Shown here: one piece after another, positions 51,446-60,670 of the stretch
Layout: the number at the start of each line of letters is the position of its first letter
How positions within the stretch are numbered: position 1 is the first letter of the stretch
Assembly: GCF_003576455.2 (NCBI RefSeq)
Contig: NZ_CP032869.1
Span: 496,001 to 560,000 of the forward strand
Direction: 5' to 3'
Length of the DNA stretch: 64,000 nt
From: Mucilaginibacter celer
GTDB lineage: Bacteria; Bacteroidota; Bacteroidia; Sphingobacteriales; Sphingobacteriaceae
Notes under the pieces: generated by a model
What the model saw: the letters and a program-made list of their open reading frames with translations, nothing else
What the model was told of the DNA's origin: nothing
The model's database searches: none
Made by a program: the position numbers and the translations under genes

Positions 51446-53713
51446 ATGAATAAGCAATCATCATTAAAATATATTTTGCTATCGGCCATGCTGTTTTTAA
51501 CGGCAGCGGCCGAAGCGCAGTTTCATATTATCCCGCAGCCGGTTAGCCTGAAAGCAGGTAGCGGAAGCATGGTGTTAAGTAAAGCCGCTGTTATCGGCGT
51601 AAATAAAGAAACCGAGCCAATAGGCAGGTATCTGCAGGAATACCTCAATCAAAATTATGGTTTGGCAACGACGGTGAAGGTTTACGGGCAGATCCCTGCC
51701 AAAACGCCTATCAGGCTGAACAATGTATGGTCGAACCAGGAGGGCGCTTACACTATGCATGTGTCACCTGTTTCGGTAAGCATCAGCGGTAATGGCGCCG
51801 GTGTATTTTATGGGGTGCAATCGCTTATTCAACTGTTACCCACGGATAAAGGCGCACCATTAAAAATTGCGGCCTGTGCCATTGCCGATCAGCCCCGGTT
51901 TGGCTGGCGTGGTTTGAGTTTGGATGTGAGCCGTCATTTTTTTACTGTGGATGAAGTGAAAAAATACATCGATGTGATGGCGCACTATAAGCTCAACACT
52001 TTTCACTGGCATTTAACTGATGATGAGGGGTGGCGCATCCAGATAGATAAATACCCGCGCCTTACAGAAGTTGGCTCAAAAATCAGTTATTACGCAAAAA
52101 GAGGCGAATTCCGTAAGCTTGATAACCTGATAGATGATGGGCGTGATGGTTTTTACACCAAAGATGAGATTAGAGACGTGATTAAATACGCGCAGGACAG
52201 GTTTGTGACAATCCTCCCCGAAATAGAAATGCCCGGCCATAGCGAGGCGGCCATTTTTGCCTACCCGCAACTGGGCTGCCAGGACTCGACAGGAGCCAAA
52301 CACCGCGTTCGGATGCTCGACCCCGGCGAGTACACTTTTAAGTTTATGGAAGATGTACTTACAGAAGTGATAGAGCTATTCCCCAACCAATATGTACACA
52401 TAGGCGGCGACGAAGCCGAAATGGTGGACTGGCTGAAAAGCCCTACGGCTGTTGCCCTCATGAAGCGCGAACATCTGAAAAACGAGAAAGAGGTACAAAG
52501 CTATTTTATTAAACGGATAGAAAAATTCCTGCTCTCCAAAAATAAACGATTGGTAGGATGGGATGAGATACTGCAGGGTGGCCTTGCCGAATCGGCTACC
52601 GTTATGAGCTGGCAGGGTGAAGCCGGTGGGATAGCCGCCGCCAAAATGCGCCACCATGTGGTGATGACCCCGCTGCCTTACATGTATTTTGATGCCCCGC
52701 AGGCCAACGAAGAGCTGGAACCTATAGGCTGGAACCCGCCGGTTACCTGGCAAATGGTGTATAATTACGAACCTCAATCGAAAGAGTTAACTGCCGCCGA
52801 GGCTGAATACATTTTAGGCGCGCAGGGCAATATCTGGAATGAAAAGATTCCTAATGCGCAACACCTGCAATACATGGTTTACCCCCGTGCCCTTGCTGTT
52901 GCAGAGTTAACCTGGAGCCCGAAGAGCGAGAAGAACCTTGACCGCTTTGGCTGGAAAATGAAAAACCAGTACGGCTTGTTCAAACTTTGGAATTTTAACG
53001 CACGCTTGCCTGATATTGACGGAATTGACAACATAGTAACCAACAAAACCAGGCTTAAGTTAGTGATGAATTATCCGCTGAACGGAGCTAAAGTTCGTTA
53101 CAATATTAACGGTAAAATGCCCGATGCAAACAGCACCGCAGTACCTTTCCCGGTAAATATCAACGTCCCGCTGAAAGATAGCATCGGCTTACGAACTTTT
53201 ACCACCTGGACGCTGAATGATCAGCACATTCGCCAAACGGCAAATATTAAACGGGTAAGCATTAAACCGACCCATGAAAAACCGGCCAGCCTGAAACCGG
53301 GTATGGCCTATGAAATTTTTAAAACCCGCGAACGCGATATTGCCAAACTGGAAAATGAAAAGCCCTTTGAAACCGGTGTAACCAACCTTATTGTACCGTT
53401 TAAACCGGTTGCTGAAGAATATATTAACTGGGTGAAAATTAAAGGTTTTATTAAGATAGATAAAGAAGCTGATTACGAACTTACATCAGGTTTTGAAGTA
53501 AGCCCTGCCTTGTTTGTGGATAATGAGGAGGTAATTAAACCCGGATTTAACACTTACGTGGAGCCGCAAAAAGCATTGTTGCATCTGAAAAAAGGCGTTT
53601 ATGCTTTAAGCGGACATTATATGGCGGATAAGGCCAATGAAAATCAAACACTGATTGAGTTGAAAACAGTTGGAGGAGATAAGCTTTATCCGAAGTTTTA
53701 TCTGATACATTAA
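51446..53713 (+). CDS. Beta-N-acetylhexosaminidase, GH20 (second copy)
   Basis: A 755-residue secreted hexosaminidase. Signal peptide to about 25 (A-A-A-E-A-Q), N-terminal GH20b domain, catalytic barrel from about 150 with F-H-W-H-L-T-D-D-E-G-W-R and D322-E323 in H-I-G-G-D-E-A-E. From about 540 there is an extra beta-rich part with the chitobiase-type C-terminal domain and, after 640, a region that may bind sugar. It is the PUL-bound copy and differs in the C-terminal modules from that at 26583. With GH78, GH3 and the acyltransferase it suggests a target containing rhamnose and N-acetylhexosamine. Confidence 0.94.
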   Translation: MNKQSSLKYILLSAMLFLTAAAEAQFHIIPQPVSLKAGSGSMVLSKAAVIGVNKETEPIGRYLQEYLNQNYGLATTVKVYGQIPAKTPIRLNNVWSNQEGAYTMHVSPVSVSISGNGAGVFYGVQSLIQLLPTDKGAPLKIAACAIADQPRFGWRGLSLDVSRHFFTVDEVKKYIDVMAHYKLNTFHWHLTDDEGWRIQIDKYPRLTEVGSKISYYAKRGEFRKLDNLIDDGRDGFYTKDEIRDVIKYAQDRFVTILPEIEMPGHSEAAIFAYPQLGCQDSTGAKHRVRMLDPGEYTFKFMEDVLTEVIELFPNQYVHIGGDEAEMVDWLKSPTAVALMKREHLKNEKEVQSYFIKRIEKFLLSKNKRLVGWDEILQGGLAESATVMSWQGEAGGIAAAKMRHHVVMTPLPYMYFDAPQANEELEPIGWNPPVTWQMVYNYEPQSKELTAAEAEYILGAQGNIWNEKIPNAQHLQYMVYPRALAVAELTWSPKSEKNLDRFGWKMKNQYGLFKLWNFNARLPDIDGIDNIVTNKTRLKLVMNYPLNGAKVRYNINGKMPDANSTAVPFPVNINVPLKDSIGLRTFTTWTLNDQHIRQTANIKRVSIKPTHEKPASLKPGMAYEIFKTRERDIAKLENEKPFETGVTNLIVPFKPVAEEYINWVKIKGFIKIDKEADYELTSGFEVSPALFVDNEEVIKPGFNTYVEPQKALLHLKKGVYALSGHYMADKANENQTLIELKTVGGDKLYPKFYLIH

Positions 53714-53722
53714 TGGCTGTTT

Positions 53723-53861
53723 TGTAGAGACGTATCACATGCGTCTCCCTGTTTTTTGTAGACGCATCACATGCGCCTCCTTTAGGATAAGCTACCTGCA
53801 AGTCCGGGTTGCTTAGCTTTCGTGATTTGCATGCGGGAGACGCATGTGATGCGTCTCTACG
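53723..53861. repeat. GTAGAGACGCATCACATGCGTCTC-type repeat
   Basis: A 139-bp element with TGTAGAGACGTATCACATGC at its left end, a nearly direct second copy GTAGACGCATCACATGCGCC at 53758, and the inverted GGGAGACGCATGTGATGCGT at its right end. It fills the GH20-GH3 gap. A worn copy (GTAGAAACGCATAGGAGGCC) stands at about 26482-26517, before the other GH20. Confidence 0.7.
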
Positions 53862-53887
53862 TTAAAAATGATAAATTTATATTTCCT

Positions 53888-56194
53888 ATGCAAAAGAAAA
53901 TAGCCCTACTTATAGCCTTTGCTTTTGTAATAAAAACCGCCAACGCACAGGTTTATAAAAACCCGAAAGCGCCGGTAGCCGAGCGAGTAAAAGACCTCCT
54001 GGCCCGCATGACTTTGGAAGAAAAAGTAGGCCAGATGAGTATGAACTCCCTAAAAGGCTCGATGCAAAACCCCATAGCTTATGGCGTTTGTGAAAGTCCT
54101 TTTACAAATATCAATGATATTGCCACGCTATCCATCTCGGCAAAAAAATACGCCAAAGAACAAACCCGCTTAGGTATCCCGCCCATACAAATAGGCGAAT
54201 GTTTGCACGGGCAACTGGCCGCAGGAGCCACTATCTTTCCGCAGGCCATTGCGCAAGGCAGTACCTGGAACCCGGCATTGATAGAAAAAATGGGTTCGGT
54301 AATTGCTTATGAAGCCAGCTCATCGGGAGTAGACCAGGCATTATCGCCTCTGTTCGATCTCATCCGCGACCCGCGTTATGGCCGTAATGAGGAATGCTAT
54401 GCAGAAGACCTTTACCTCGTAAGCCGGATGGGAACTTCATTTGTTATAGGCATGCAGGGCGATCCGTCGCAAACTATCTATGGAATAGGGAAGGATAAGG
54501 TGATTTGTACAGCCAAACATTTCGCCGCTTACAGCATCCCGGTAGCAGGTATTAACCTGGCCCCGGCATCGGTAGGCGAACGGGAATTGCGGTCGATGTT
54601 TTTGCCGCCTTTTAAGGCCGCTGTACAAAAGGCAAATATTTACGCGCTGATGCCCGCCTACAACGAGATTGATGGCGTACCCGCGCATGCCAATAAGTGG
54701 CTGCTGCAAACTATATTAAGGCAGGAGTGGGGATTTAAAGGGTATGTTTTTTCTGATTATGAAGGCCTCAAGCATTTGTATACGTTTCATCATATCGCGC
54801 AAGATGCTGATAACGCTGCGCCCATAGGCCTCAACGCCGGGGTCGACCTGGAAGCACCCAGCCCGGATGTATATGAAAAGCTGATTAACTTGGTAAAAAC
54901 AGGAAAGGTAAAAGAGGCGCAGATTGACAGCGCCGTTGCCCGTATCCTCACCATAAAATTTAAAGCCGGACTGTTTGAAAAGGCCCTGCCTGATACATTG
55001 GCGCTAAAAAAACGTGTACATACGCCCGATCATATCGCGCTGTCACAACAGATAGCCGAAGAATCCATCATCCTGCTAAAAAATGAAAAACAGCTGTTAC
55101 CGCTTAATATAAACAGCCTGAAATCGCTGGCGGTGATTGGCCCCAACGCTAACCAGGTTCAGTACGGCGATTATAGTTCAACAAGGGATAGCCGTTCAGG
55201 CACTACCGTGTTGGATGGGATTAAACAATTGGCAGGCAATAAAATAAAGATCAATTATGCCAAAGGCTGTGCGCTCTCCGGATCGGACAAAAGCGGTTTT
55301 GAAGCGGCTGTTGATGCCGCCAGGAACAGCGATGCCGTAGTGGTGGTTTTAGGTACTACCAGTGTGGTATTTTCGGGTGTAGGCTGGAACGGGCACGCAC
55401 CCGAAAGTGAACCTAAAGATCCCTTTACCTGTGGTGAAGGGTACGATGTTACCGATATCAATCCGGATGGCGTACAGCGCGAGTTGCTACAGGAGGTGTA
55501 TAAAACAGGTAAACCGATTGTTTTGGTGCTGGTACACGGCCGCCCGCAAAGTATCAGTTGGGAAAAGGAAAACATCCCGGCCATTGTTGAAGCCTGGTAC
55601 CCCGGCGAACGGGGTGGCAACGCCATTGCCAATATTCTGTTTGGTAAGGTAAACCCATCCGGCAGGCTTACAGTTTCTATCCCCCAATCAACCGGGCATA
55701 TCCCGGTGTTTTATAACCACGTTGCATCAAACAAGGGTTTTTACCATAACCCCGGTTCGCCCGAAAAGCCGGGGCAGGATTATGTTTTTTCATCGCCTGG
55801 TGTGCTGTTTCCCTTTGGCTACGGGTTAAGCTATACATCATTTAAGTACAGCAATATGCAGGTGTCGTCACCTACGTTTAGCAAAGGAGAAGAGGTAACG
55901 GTTTCGGTTGATGTTACCAATAGTGGCAGCATGGAGGGAAAAGAGGTAGTGCAATTGTATCTCGGCAACAAAATAAATTCGGTAACTACACCCGTTATGG
56001 CCCTGAAGGGCTTCGACAAAATCAGCCTGAAACCCGGCGAAACCAAAACGGTAAAATTTAAGATAAAACCTGAGGATATCGCCGTTTGGAATGTTAATAT
56101 GAAGCTGGTTACAGAACCCGGTACGTTCGATGTGATGATAGCCCGTTCGGCAGAGGAGGTGGTGCTGAAGAAAACGTTGGAGTATAAGGAATAG
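53888..56194 (+). CDS. Glycoside hydrolase family 3 (beta-glucosidase/xylosidase type)
   Basis: A 768-residue secreted enzyme. Signal peptide to about 21 (V-I-K-T-A-N-A-Q), GH3 N-terminal barrel with K-H-F at 210-212 and nucleophile Asp290 in V-F-S-D-Y-E-G-L, GH3 C-terminal domain (I-L-L-K-N-E-K-Q-L-L-P-L and V-I-G-P-N-A), then a fibronectin-III-like domain at the end (V-T-N-S-G-S-M-E-G-K-E-V-V-Q-L-Y). It removes beta-linked glucose, xylose or a similar sugar. Reading-frame upstream to 53822 is repeat sequence, so the ATG at 53888 with its signal peptide is chosen. It is the last gene of the PUL. Confidence 0.93.
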   Translation: MQKKIALLIAFAFVIKTANAQVYKNPKAPVAERVKDLLARMTLEEKVGQMSMNSLKGSMQNPIAYGVCESPFTNINDIATLSISAKKYAKEQTRLGIPPIQIGECLHGQLAAGATIFPQAIAQGSTWNPALIEKMGSVIAYEASSSGVDQALSPLFDLIRDPRYGRNEECYAEDLYLVSRMGTSFVIGMQGDPSQTIYGIGKDKVICTAKHFAAYSIPVAGINLAPASVGERELRSMFLPPFKAAVQKANIYALMPAYNEIDGVPAHANKWLLQTILRQEWGFKGYVFSDYEGLKHLYTFHHIAQDADNAAPIGLNAGVDLEAPSPDVYEKLINLVKTGKVKEAQIDSAVARILTIKFKAGLFEKALPDTLALKKRVHTPDHIALSQQIAEESIILLKNEKQLLPLNINSLKSLAVIGPNANQVQYGDYSSTRDSRSGTTVLDGIKQLAGNKIKINYAKGCALSGSDKSGFEAAVDAARNSDAVVVVLGTTSVVFSGVGWNGHAPESEPKDPFTCGEGYDVTDINPDGVQRELLQEVYKTGKPIVLVLVHGRPQSISWEKENIPAIVEAWYPGERGGNAIANILFGKVNPSGRLTVSIPQSTGHIPVFYNHVASNKGFYHNPGSPEKPGQDYVFSSPGVLFPFGYGLSYTSFKYSNMQVSSPTFSKGEEVTVSVDVTNSGSMEGKEVVQLYLGNKINSVTTPVMALKGFDKISLKPGETKTVKFKIKPEDIAVWNVNMKLVTEPGTFDVMIARSAEEVVLKKTLEYKE

Positions 56195-56195
56195 T

Positions 56196-56349
56196 GTCTG
56201 AATCAGAATTTACAGAATTAAAGAATGAGCAGAATGCCAGGCAAATTGGTGAAAAAAAGTCTGAACCGGAATTTGGGGGAATTATTTGAATTTTTCGAAT
56301 TTGTAAAGCATTCTGTTAATTCCTTCATTCCATAAATTCGAGTTCAGAC
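56196..56349. repeat. GTCTGAATC palindromic element (copy B)
   Basis: A 154-bp element beginning GTCTGAATCAGAATTTACAG one base after the GH3 stop and ending GAGTTCAGAC. It carries an inner AAGTCTGAACCGGAATTTGG start, as if a second element of the family had entered the first. Tails with AATCGGTGTAATC words follow at 56392-56422. The rest of the 56195-56477 gap holds repeated AAATCCGAA words and no gene. Confidence 0.7.
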
Positions 56350-56477
56350 AAAAAATCCGAAGTCGAAAATCCGAATTCTGAAATCACACAGTAAATCGGT
56401 GTAATCAAAAAATAATCGGTGTAAACCCCAAAAAATAAATCCGAAATTGAACATCCGAATTCCGAAATAAAGATAGC

Positions 56478-57278
56478 TTACCACAGGGTGGTATATTCAT
56501 AGCCAAGTACCGGCCCCACGTTTATGCTGCGCACAATTTTCCATTCTTTTAACTCCCTTATAAACTCAGGTTTTTCAAGGCCTGATTGCATGGCCGCGTG
56601 GGTATAAAAATCAGCTTTTGCAGGGTGATGAGGAGCACATCCATTAAACAAATATCCAAAAGCATTTTTTGCCAATATCGCTTTACTTAATCCGATACAA
56701 TCGTCCAGGTGGATCAGATTAACAGGTGCATTTCCGTTCGGAATCTCTTTTTTTCCGGCAAAAAACCTGCCCGGGTTGCGTGCCGGGCCTATCAAACCTG
56801 CAAAACGGATAATCGTGGTTTTAAAGCTATCCTCAGTACGAAAAAGATTTTCGGCCTCCAGCAAAACCCGGCCTGCTTCAGTATTAGGGTGCGGATCGGT
56901 TTCTTCGTTTATCTGCCGGTTACTATCGGCATAAACTCCTGTCGAGCTGATGAATATTACGTTAGGTACAGCATGCTGCTTTATGGCATTGATAATGCCT
57001 TTTATCTTATCAACAAAAACAGCACCTTCGCCGCCGCGGCTTTTGGGCGGAATGGCTATCCACAACACATCACAATCAAAAAAAGCGGCATCATAACTTT
57101 CCTCGCCCGGTAAAAAATTAACAAGGTAGGGTTTAATACCTGCGGCCGCCAACTCATCCAGTTTGGCTACTGAGGTGGTTGATCCTTTCACCTGCAAACC
57201 ATCGGCAATCAATGCCTTTGCCAATGCACTGCCGTACCAGCCGCAGCCTAAAATACTGATGTTTGTTTTATGGGGCAT
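56478..57278 (-). CDS. NAD(P)-dependent epimerase/dehydratase-like protein
   Basis: A 266-residue extended/atypical SDR. The Rossmann start is I-L-G-C-G-W-Y-G-S-A-L-A, followed by V-K-G-S-T-T-S, and the F-I-S-S-T-G-V-Y-A-D-S block with the Tyr of the family. This resembles YeeZ-type proteins, whose substrates are unknown. No signal peptide. It is alone on the minus strand and divergent from the lipocalin gene, separated by 111 bp. A nucleotide-sugar role is possible but not shown. Confidence 0.8.
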   Translation of the reverse strand: MPHKTNISILGCGWYGSALAKALIADGLQVKGSTTSVAKLDELAAAGIKPYLVNFLPGEESYDAAFFDCDVLWIAIPPKSRGGEGAVFVDKIKGIINAIKQHAVPNVIFISSTGVYADSNRQINEETDPHPNTEAGRVLLEAENLFRTEDSFKTTIIRFAGLIGPARNPGRFFAGKKEIPNGNAPVNLIHLDDCIGLSKAILAKNAFGYLFNGCAPHHPAKADFYTHAAMQSGLEKPEFIRELKEWKIVRSINVGPVLGYEYTTLW

Positions 57279-57389
57279 GCTATAAAATAATGCTTTGGCG
57301 CAAAGGTAATTAAATAATGATATGCCCTTTGTATGTCATTTATGCGCCCGTTGCCTAAACATTTCAGGCGTAACGGGCGTTATTAATTT

Positions 57390-57911
57390 ATGAAGAAAGA
57401 GATCATTGCAGGTTCTGTAGCACTGGGTTTAGCTGCCATTGCCGCTCAGGCATTGCGGTGCCAACCGCTTGAAACCGTTCCCTATGTCGATTTAAAAAAA
57501 TATGTGGGTGCCTGGTTTGAGATTGCGGCTTTCCCGCAATGGTTCGAATCGGGATGCACCTTTACTTCGGCTGCTTATGGTTTGGCTCCTGATGGCGGCA
57601 TTATTGTTAAAAACAGGTGCATTAAGGATAATAAGATAAAAATTGCCGAGGGCCGGGCTTATGTGGCCGATAAAACGAGTAATGCCAAACTGGAGGTGCA
57701 GTTTCAATGGCCCTTTAAAGGTAAATACTGGATCATCGGACTCGGCGATGATTACAGTTATGCCATGGTTGGTCATCCCAATCGTAAATACCTGTGGATA
57801 TTGAGTCGGCGCTCGACGCTTGATGAGCAGATCTATAATAAACTGGTAGCGCAGGCGGCTGAGCAGGGCTTTGACGTGAGGAAGCTGGTGAGGACGATGC
57901 AGGGTGTCTGA
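57390..57911 (+). CDS. Lipocalin-family protein (Blc-like)
   Basis: A 173-residue protein with a hydrophobic N-terminus (S-V-A-L-G-L-A-A-I-A-A-Q-A-L) that is a signal or membrane anchor, then a Blc-type lipocalin barrel: Y-V-G-A-W-F-E-I-A-A-F-P-Q-W-F-E with the GxW signature, and Y-W-I-I-G-L-G-D-D-Y-S-Y-A-M-V-G. The family binds lipids or other hydrophobic molecules in the periplasm. The end is notable: the last codon (Val) and the stop TGA lie in GTCTGA, the first six bases of a dispersed repeat, so the original C-terminus may have been changed by the insertion. Confidence 0.87.
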   Translation: MKKEIIAGSVALGLAAIAAQALRCQPLETVPYVDLKKYVGAWFEIAAFPQWFESGCTFTSAAYGLAPDGGIIVKNRCIKDNKIKIAEGRAYVADKTSNAKLEVQFQWPFKGKYWIIGLGDDYSYAMVGHPNRKYLWILSRRSTLDEQIYNKLVAQAAEQGFDVRKLVRTMQGV

Positions 57912-58056
57912 ATCAGAATTTACAGAATTTTAAAATTAACAGAATGTCTGAATCAGAATTTTAGAGCTAACAGAATTAAAATAGCCCGCACGATCTATCT
58001 GCGGGCTGGTACTCTTAATTTTGAAAATTCTAAAATTCTGTAATTCTGATTCAGAC
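57906..58056. repeat. GTCTGAATC palindromic element (copy C)
   Basis: A 151-bp element starting GTCTGAATCAGAATTTACAG and ending TAATTCTGATTCAGAC. It has a second inner GTCTGAATCAGAATT start about 38 bases in, and a central AGCCCGCA...TGCGGGCT hairpin. The same plan is seen in the copy at 63816. It overlaps the lipocalin stop codon and ends eight bases before the convergent YhcH gene end. Confidence 0.8.
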
Positions 58057-58063
58057 GACAATT

Positions 58064-58678
58064 TTATTTCGCCACCCTTATCTTAATCACCAATTTCTTC
58101 ACCTTATCATACCCATCAACCTTAATATTAGGCCGGTGACCATCTGATGGGAAAAACAGGAAAAACTCGTCGGGCGTAGCTGTAAAATATTTACCCTCTC
58201 CGCTGTAATTGGCACCATCTTTAGCTGCATCGTAGGGTTTGGTAACGGTGAGGCTTTCGATGGGAGCTACACCAATTTTTTCTTTGCCGTTAATTACATA
58301 TTGTAAATCAATGTAGTTTTGGTGCGATTCCCAGGCCGATTGATCAAACTCTTTGGATGGGCCTTCGGTAACCGAGGCATAAACATTATCGCCATCTATA
58401 GGGTATTTGCCGGGGGGCATCAGGTCGAGGTTACGATCGCGTAAAAACTCGAAGGCTTTGTCCCAAAGGGGCTTGTTTGCTGCATATTGTTTGGCAAATT
58501 CAACATTATTGGTTGATGAGTTAAGCTTAAGTTTTAAGCCATTGGCCCATACGCGTTCCTTAACCCATGCTTTTGCACTTTTGGCGGTTATTTCCTGTTG
58601 TTGTGCAGATGCTATCTCTGTTATGAGCAAAAAAAGCGCAACTAAGGCTATGTTTTTGCAGGCTGATAAATGTTTCAT
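58064..58678 (-). CDS. Secreted YhcH/YjgK/YiaL-family protein
   Basis: A 204-residue protein with a signal peptide (V-A-L-F-L-L-I-T-E-I-A-S-A-Q) and a DUF386 cupin-like domain. Family motifs are E-S-H-Q-N-Y-I-D-L-Q-Y-V-I-N-G-K-E and F-L-F-F-P-S-D-G-H-R-P-N-I, with His and acidic residues that can hold a metal. The E. coli relatives (about 150 residues) are cytoplasmic and linked to sialic acid or uncommon sugar use; a signal peptide is unusual but frequent in Bacteroidota. It is divergent from kduI with 277 bp between. The reaction is unknown; anomerase action is a guess from family literature. Confidence 0.82.
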   Translation of the reverse strand: MKHLSACKNIALVALFLLITEIASAQQQEITAKSAKAWVKERVWANGLKLKLNSSTNNVEFAKQYAANKPLWDKAFEFLRDRNLDLMPPGKYPIDGDNVYASVTEGPSKEFDQSAWESHQNYIDLQYVINGKEKIGVAPIESLTVTKPYDAAKDGANYSGEGKYFTATPDEFFLFFPSDGHRPNIKVDGYDKVKKLVIKIRVAK

Positions 58679-58955
58679 AGTTTAGTATGGTTTACCGGTT
58701 GTTAAAGGGCGGTTTTGGTATTTTACACCACTTTATGCTTCAATTATACAAGCTTAATTAATTAAATTGATATGTAAAACCTTAAATATTTACTTAAACG
58801 TTATAGTTAAAGTTTAATTGGTTTTTTGCTGATAAGGAATTGTGATTTGTACTATAACGTTGGAGTGAAAATAAGGTTGAGAGCCCTTTTTTAATACTTT
58901 TTAAGATTGTAGACTTGTATCTGATAACCACGAATTTTCTAAAATAACATTTGCT

Positions 58956-59786
58956 TTGAAAACATTACACAGCGTCCATCCTTCGGATTTTAAAAGCTAC
59001 AATACCACCACCATACGCGAAAGATTTTTGATTGATAAACAGGTTAAGCCCGATGAGCTTAATTGCACCTATACCCATTACGACAGGATGATTGTAGGTA
59101 TGGCCAACCCGGTAAGCAACGTGCTTGAGTTACCAAACTATCCTAACCTACGTGCGGAGTATTTCCTGGAGCGCCGCGAAATAGGGATTATCAGCGTGGC
59201 CGGTCGGGGTGTGGTTAAAGCCGATGGACAGGTTTTTGAAACAAACAAACTGGACTGCCTGTACATTGGCAAAGGCACCAAAAACGTAACTTTTGAAAGT
59301 GTTGATGCTGCTAACCCGGCCGTATTTTACTTTTTATCGTCGCCCGCCCATGCAGTGTATCCAAAAACTTTATTAACTCATGCCGATGCTGTAAAGGTTG
59401 AACTGGGCTCATCGGCTACGGCCAACAAGCGTACCATTAATAAGTATATCCATTTGGAAGGTGTACGAAGCTGCCAGCTGGTGATGGGTTTAACCATTCT
59501 GCATGAGGGTAGCGTTTGGAATACCATGCCGGCTCACGTGCACGACAGGCGTATGGAAGCTTATTTTTATTTCGATGTGCCTGCCGGCCAAAAGATATTT
59601 CATTACATGGGCGAAGGGAACGAAACCCGCCACATCACCATGGATAATTACGACGCCGTGGTATCGCCGCCATGGAGCATCCATTCGGGCAGCGGCACGG
59701 CCAGCTACAGCTTTATATGGGGCATGGCCGGCGAAAACCTCGATTATACCGATATGGACGCCATCGCGATAGCTGATTTAAAATAA
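58956..59786 (+). CDS. kduI: 5-keto-4-deoxyuronate isomerase
   Basis: A 276-residue KduI. It isomerises 5-keto-4-deoxyuronate to 2,5-diketo-3-deoxygluconate in the breakdown of unsaturated uronates from pectin or glycosaminoglycans. The zinc site is seen in M-P-A-H194-V-H196-D-R-R-M-E201-A-Y-F-Y-F, with a further His in the V-S-P-P-W-S-I-H-S-G block. Length equals that of E. coli KduI (278). The only start that keeps the conserved N-terminus is a TTG at 58956; no ATG or GTG is in a suitable place. It is followed after 30 bp by an SDR gene, as is usual for KduI/KduD pairs. Confidence 0.92.
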   Translation: MKTLHSVHPSDFKSYNTTTIRERFLIDKQVKPDELNCTYTHYDRMIVGMANPVSNVLELPNYPNLRAEYFLERREIGIISVAGRGVVKADGQVFETNKLDCLYIGKGTKNVTFESVDAANPAVFYFLSSPAHAVYPKTLLTHADAVKVELGSSATANKRTINKYIHLEGVRSCQLVMGLTILHEGSVWNTMPAHVHDRRMEAYFYFDVPAGQKIFHYMGEGNETRHITMDNYDAVVSPPWSIHSGSGTASYSFIWGMAGENLDYTDMDAIAIADLK

Positions 59787-59816
59787 CAATACATCAACCC
59801 GAAAAATATAATTTAA

Positions 59817-60632
59817 GTGGATAATCAATTTTCATTGGCCGGTAAAGTAATAGTAGTAACCGGCGGAACAGGGATATTAGGTAAAGCATTTATTGATGGC
59901 ATAGTTGAAGCCGGAGGCGCTGTAGGCATTTTGGGTCGTAACGCCCAGGTAGCCGAAGAACGTGCTAACGCGATAAATGAGGCAGGTGGTAAAGCCATAG
60001 CTTTAGTTGCCGACGTAATGAACGAAACCGAACTGATAGCAGCCAAAGATAAATTGCTGGCTGTTTTTGGCCGGATAGATGGTTTAGTGAACGGCGCAGG
60101 GGGCAATATGCCCGAGGGCGTTTTACAACCCGATGAGGATGTTTTTAAAATGAACATCGAAGGGATGAAAAAAGTGATGGACCTGAACCTTTGGGGCACA
60201 CTGATCCCCACACAGGTTTTTGGTGAAGCCATTGCTAAAACGGGTAAGGGAAGTATAGTCAATATCTCGTCCATGAACTCTAAGCGTGCCATTACCAAAG
60301 TATTAGGCTATAACATGGGCAAAGCGGCTGTTGACTGCTATAACCAATGGTTTGCGGTTGAACTGGCCAACCGCTATGGCGACAGCATCCGCATGAACGC
60401 CCTTGCACCCGGCTTTTTCCTTACCGAGCAAAACCGTAACCTGCTTACCAAACCTGAAGGAGGTTACACCCAACGCGGCGAATTGGTGATCAAACAGACG
60501 CCATTTAAACGCTTTGGCCAGGCCGATGAACTGAAAGGCGCATTGGTATGGCTGTTAAGCGACGCCTCGGCATTTGTAACCGGATCGATGATTTGCGTGG
60601 ATGGCGGGTTTTCGATTTTTGGAGGAGTGTAA
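59817..60632 (+). CDS. SDR oxidoreductase next to KduI (KduD or mannonate oxidoreductase type)
   Basis: A 271-residue classical SDR starting with GTG at 59817. Motifs: T15-G-G-T-G-I-L-G22, N-G-A-G-G-N-M-P (replacing N-N-A-G), S-S-M-N-S then Y-N-M-G-K. The protein is longer than KduD (about 253) by an insert before residue 150 and one near the end. It fits the group annotated as D-mannonate oxidoreductase or gluconate 5-dehydrogenase in Bacteroidota. With kduI upstream it could make 2-keto-3-deoxygluconate from the diketo acid. KduD function is the first choice from context, fructuronate reduction the alternative. Confidence 0.8.
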   Translation: MDNQFSLAGKVIVVTGGTGILGKAFIDGIVEAGGAVGILGRNAQVAEERANAINEAGGKAIALVADVMNETELIAAKDKLLAVFGRIDGLVNGAGGNMPEGVLQPDEDVFKMNIEGMKKVMDLNLWGTLIPTQVFGEAIAKTGKGSIVNISSMNSKRAITKVLGYNMGKAAVDCYNQWFAVELANRYGDSIRMNALAPGFFLTEQNRNLLTKPEGGYTQRGELVIKQTPFKRFGQADELKGALVWLLSDASAFVTGSMICVDGGFSIFGGV

Positions 60633-60670
60633 TAAAAGGTATCAAACAAATAAAAAGCATAGGGCCGTGC

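Noticed and set aside
53822..53887. Upstream start for the GH3 enzyme
   Set aside because: The sequence is the right arm of the GTAGAGACGCAT repeat; the signal peptide starts at 53888.
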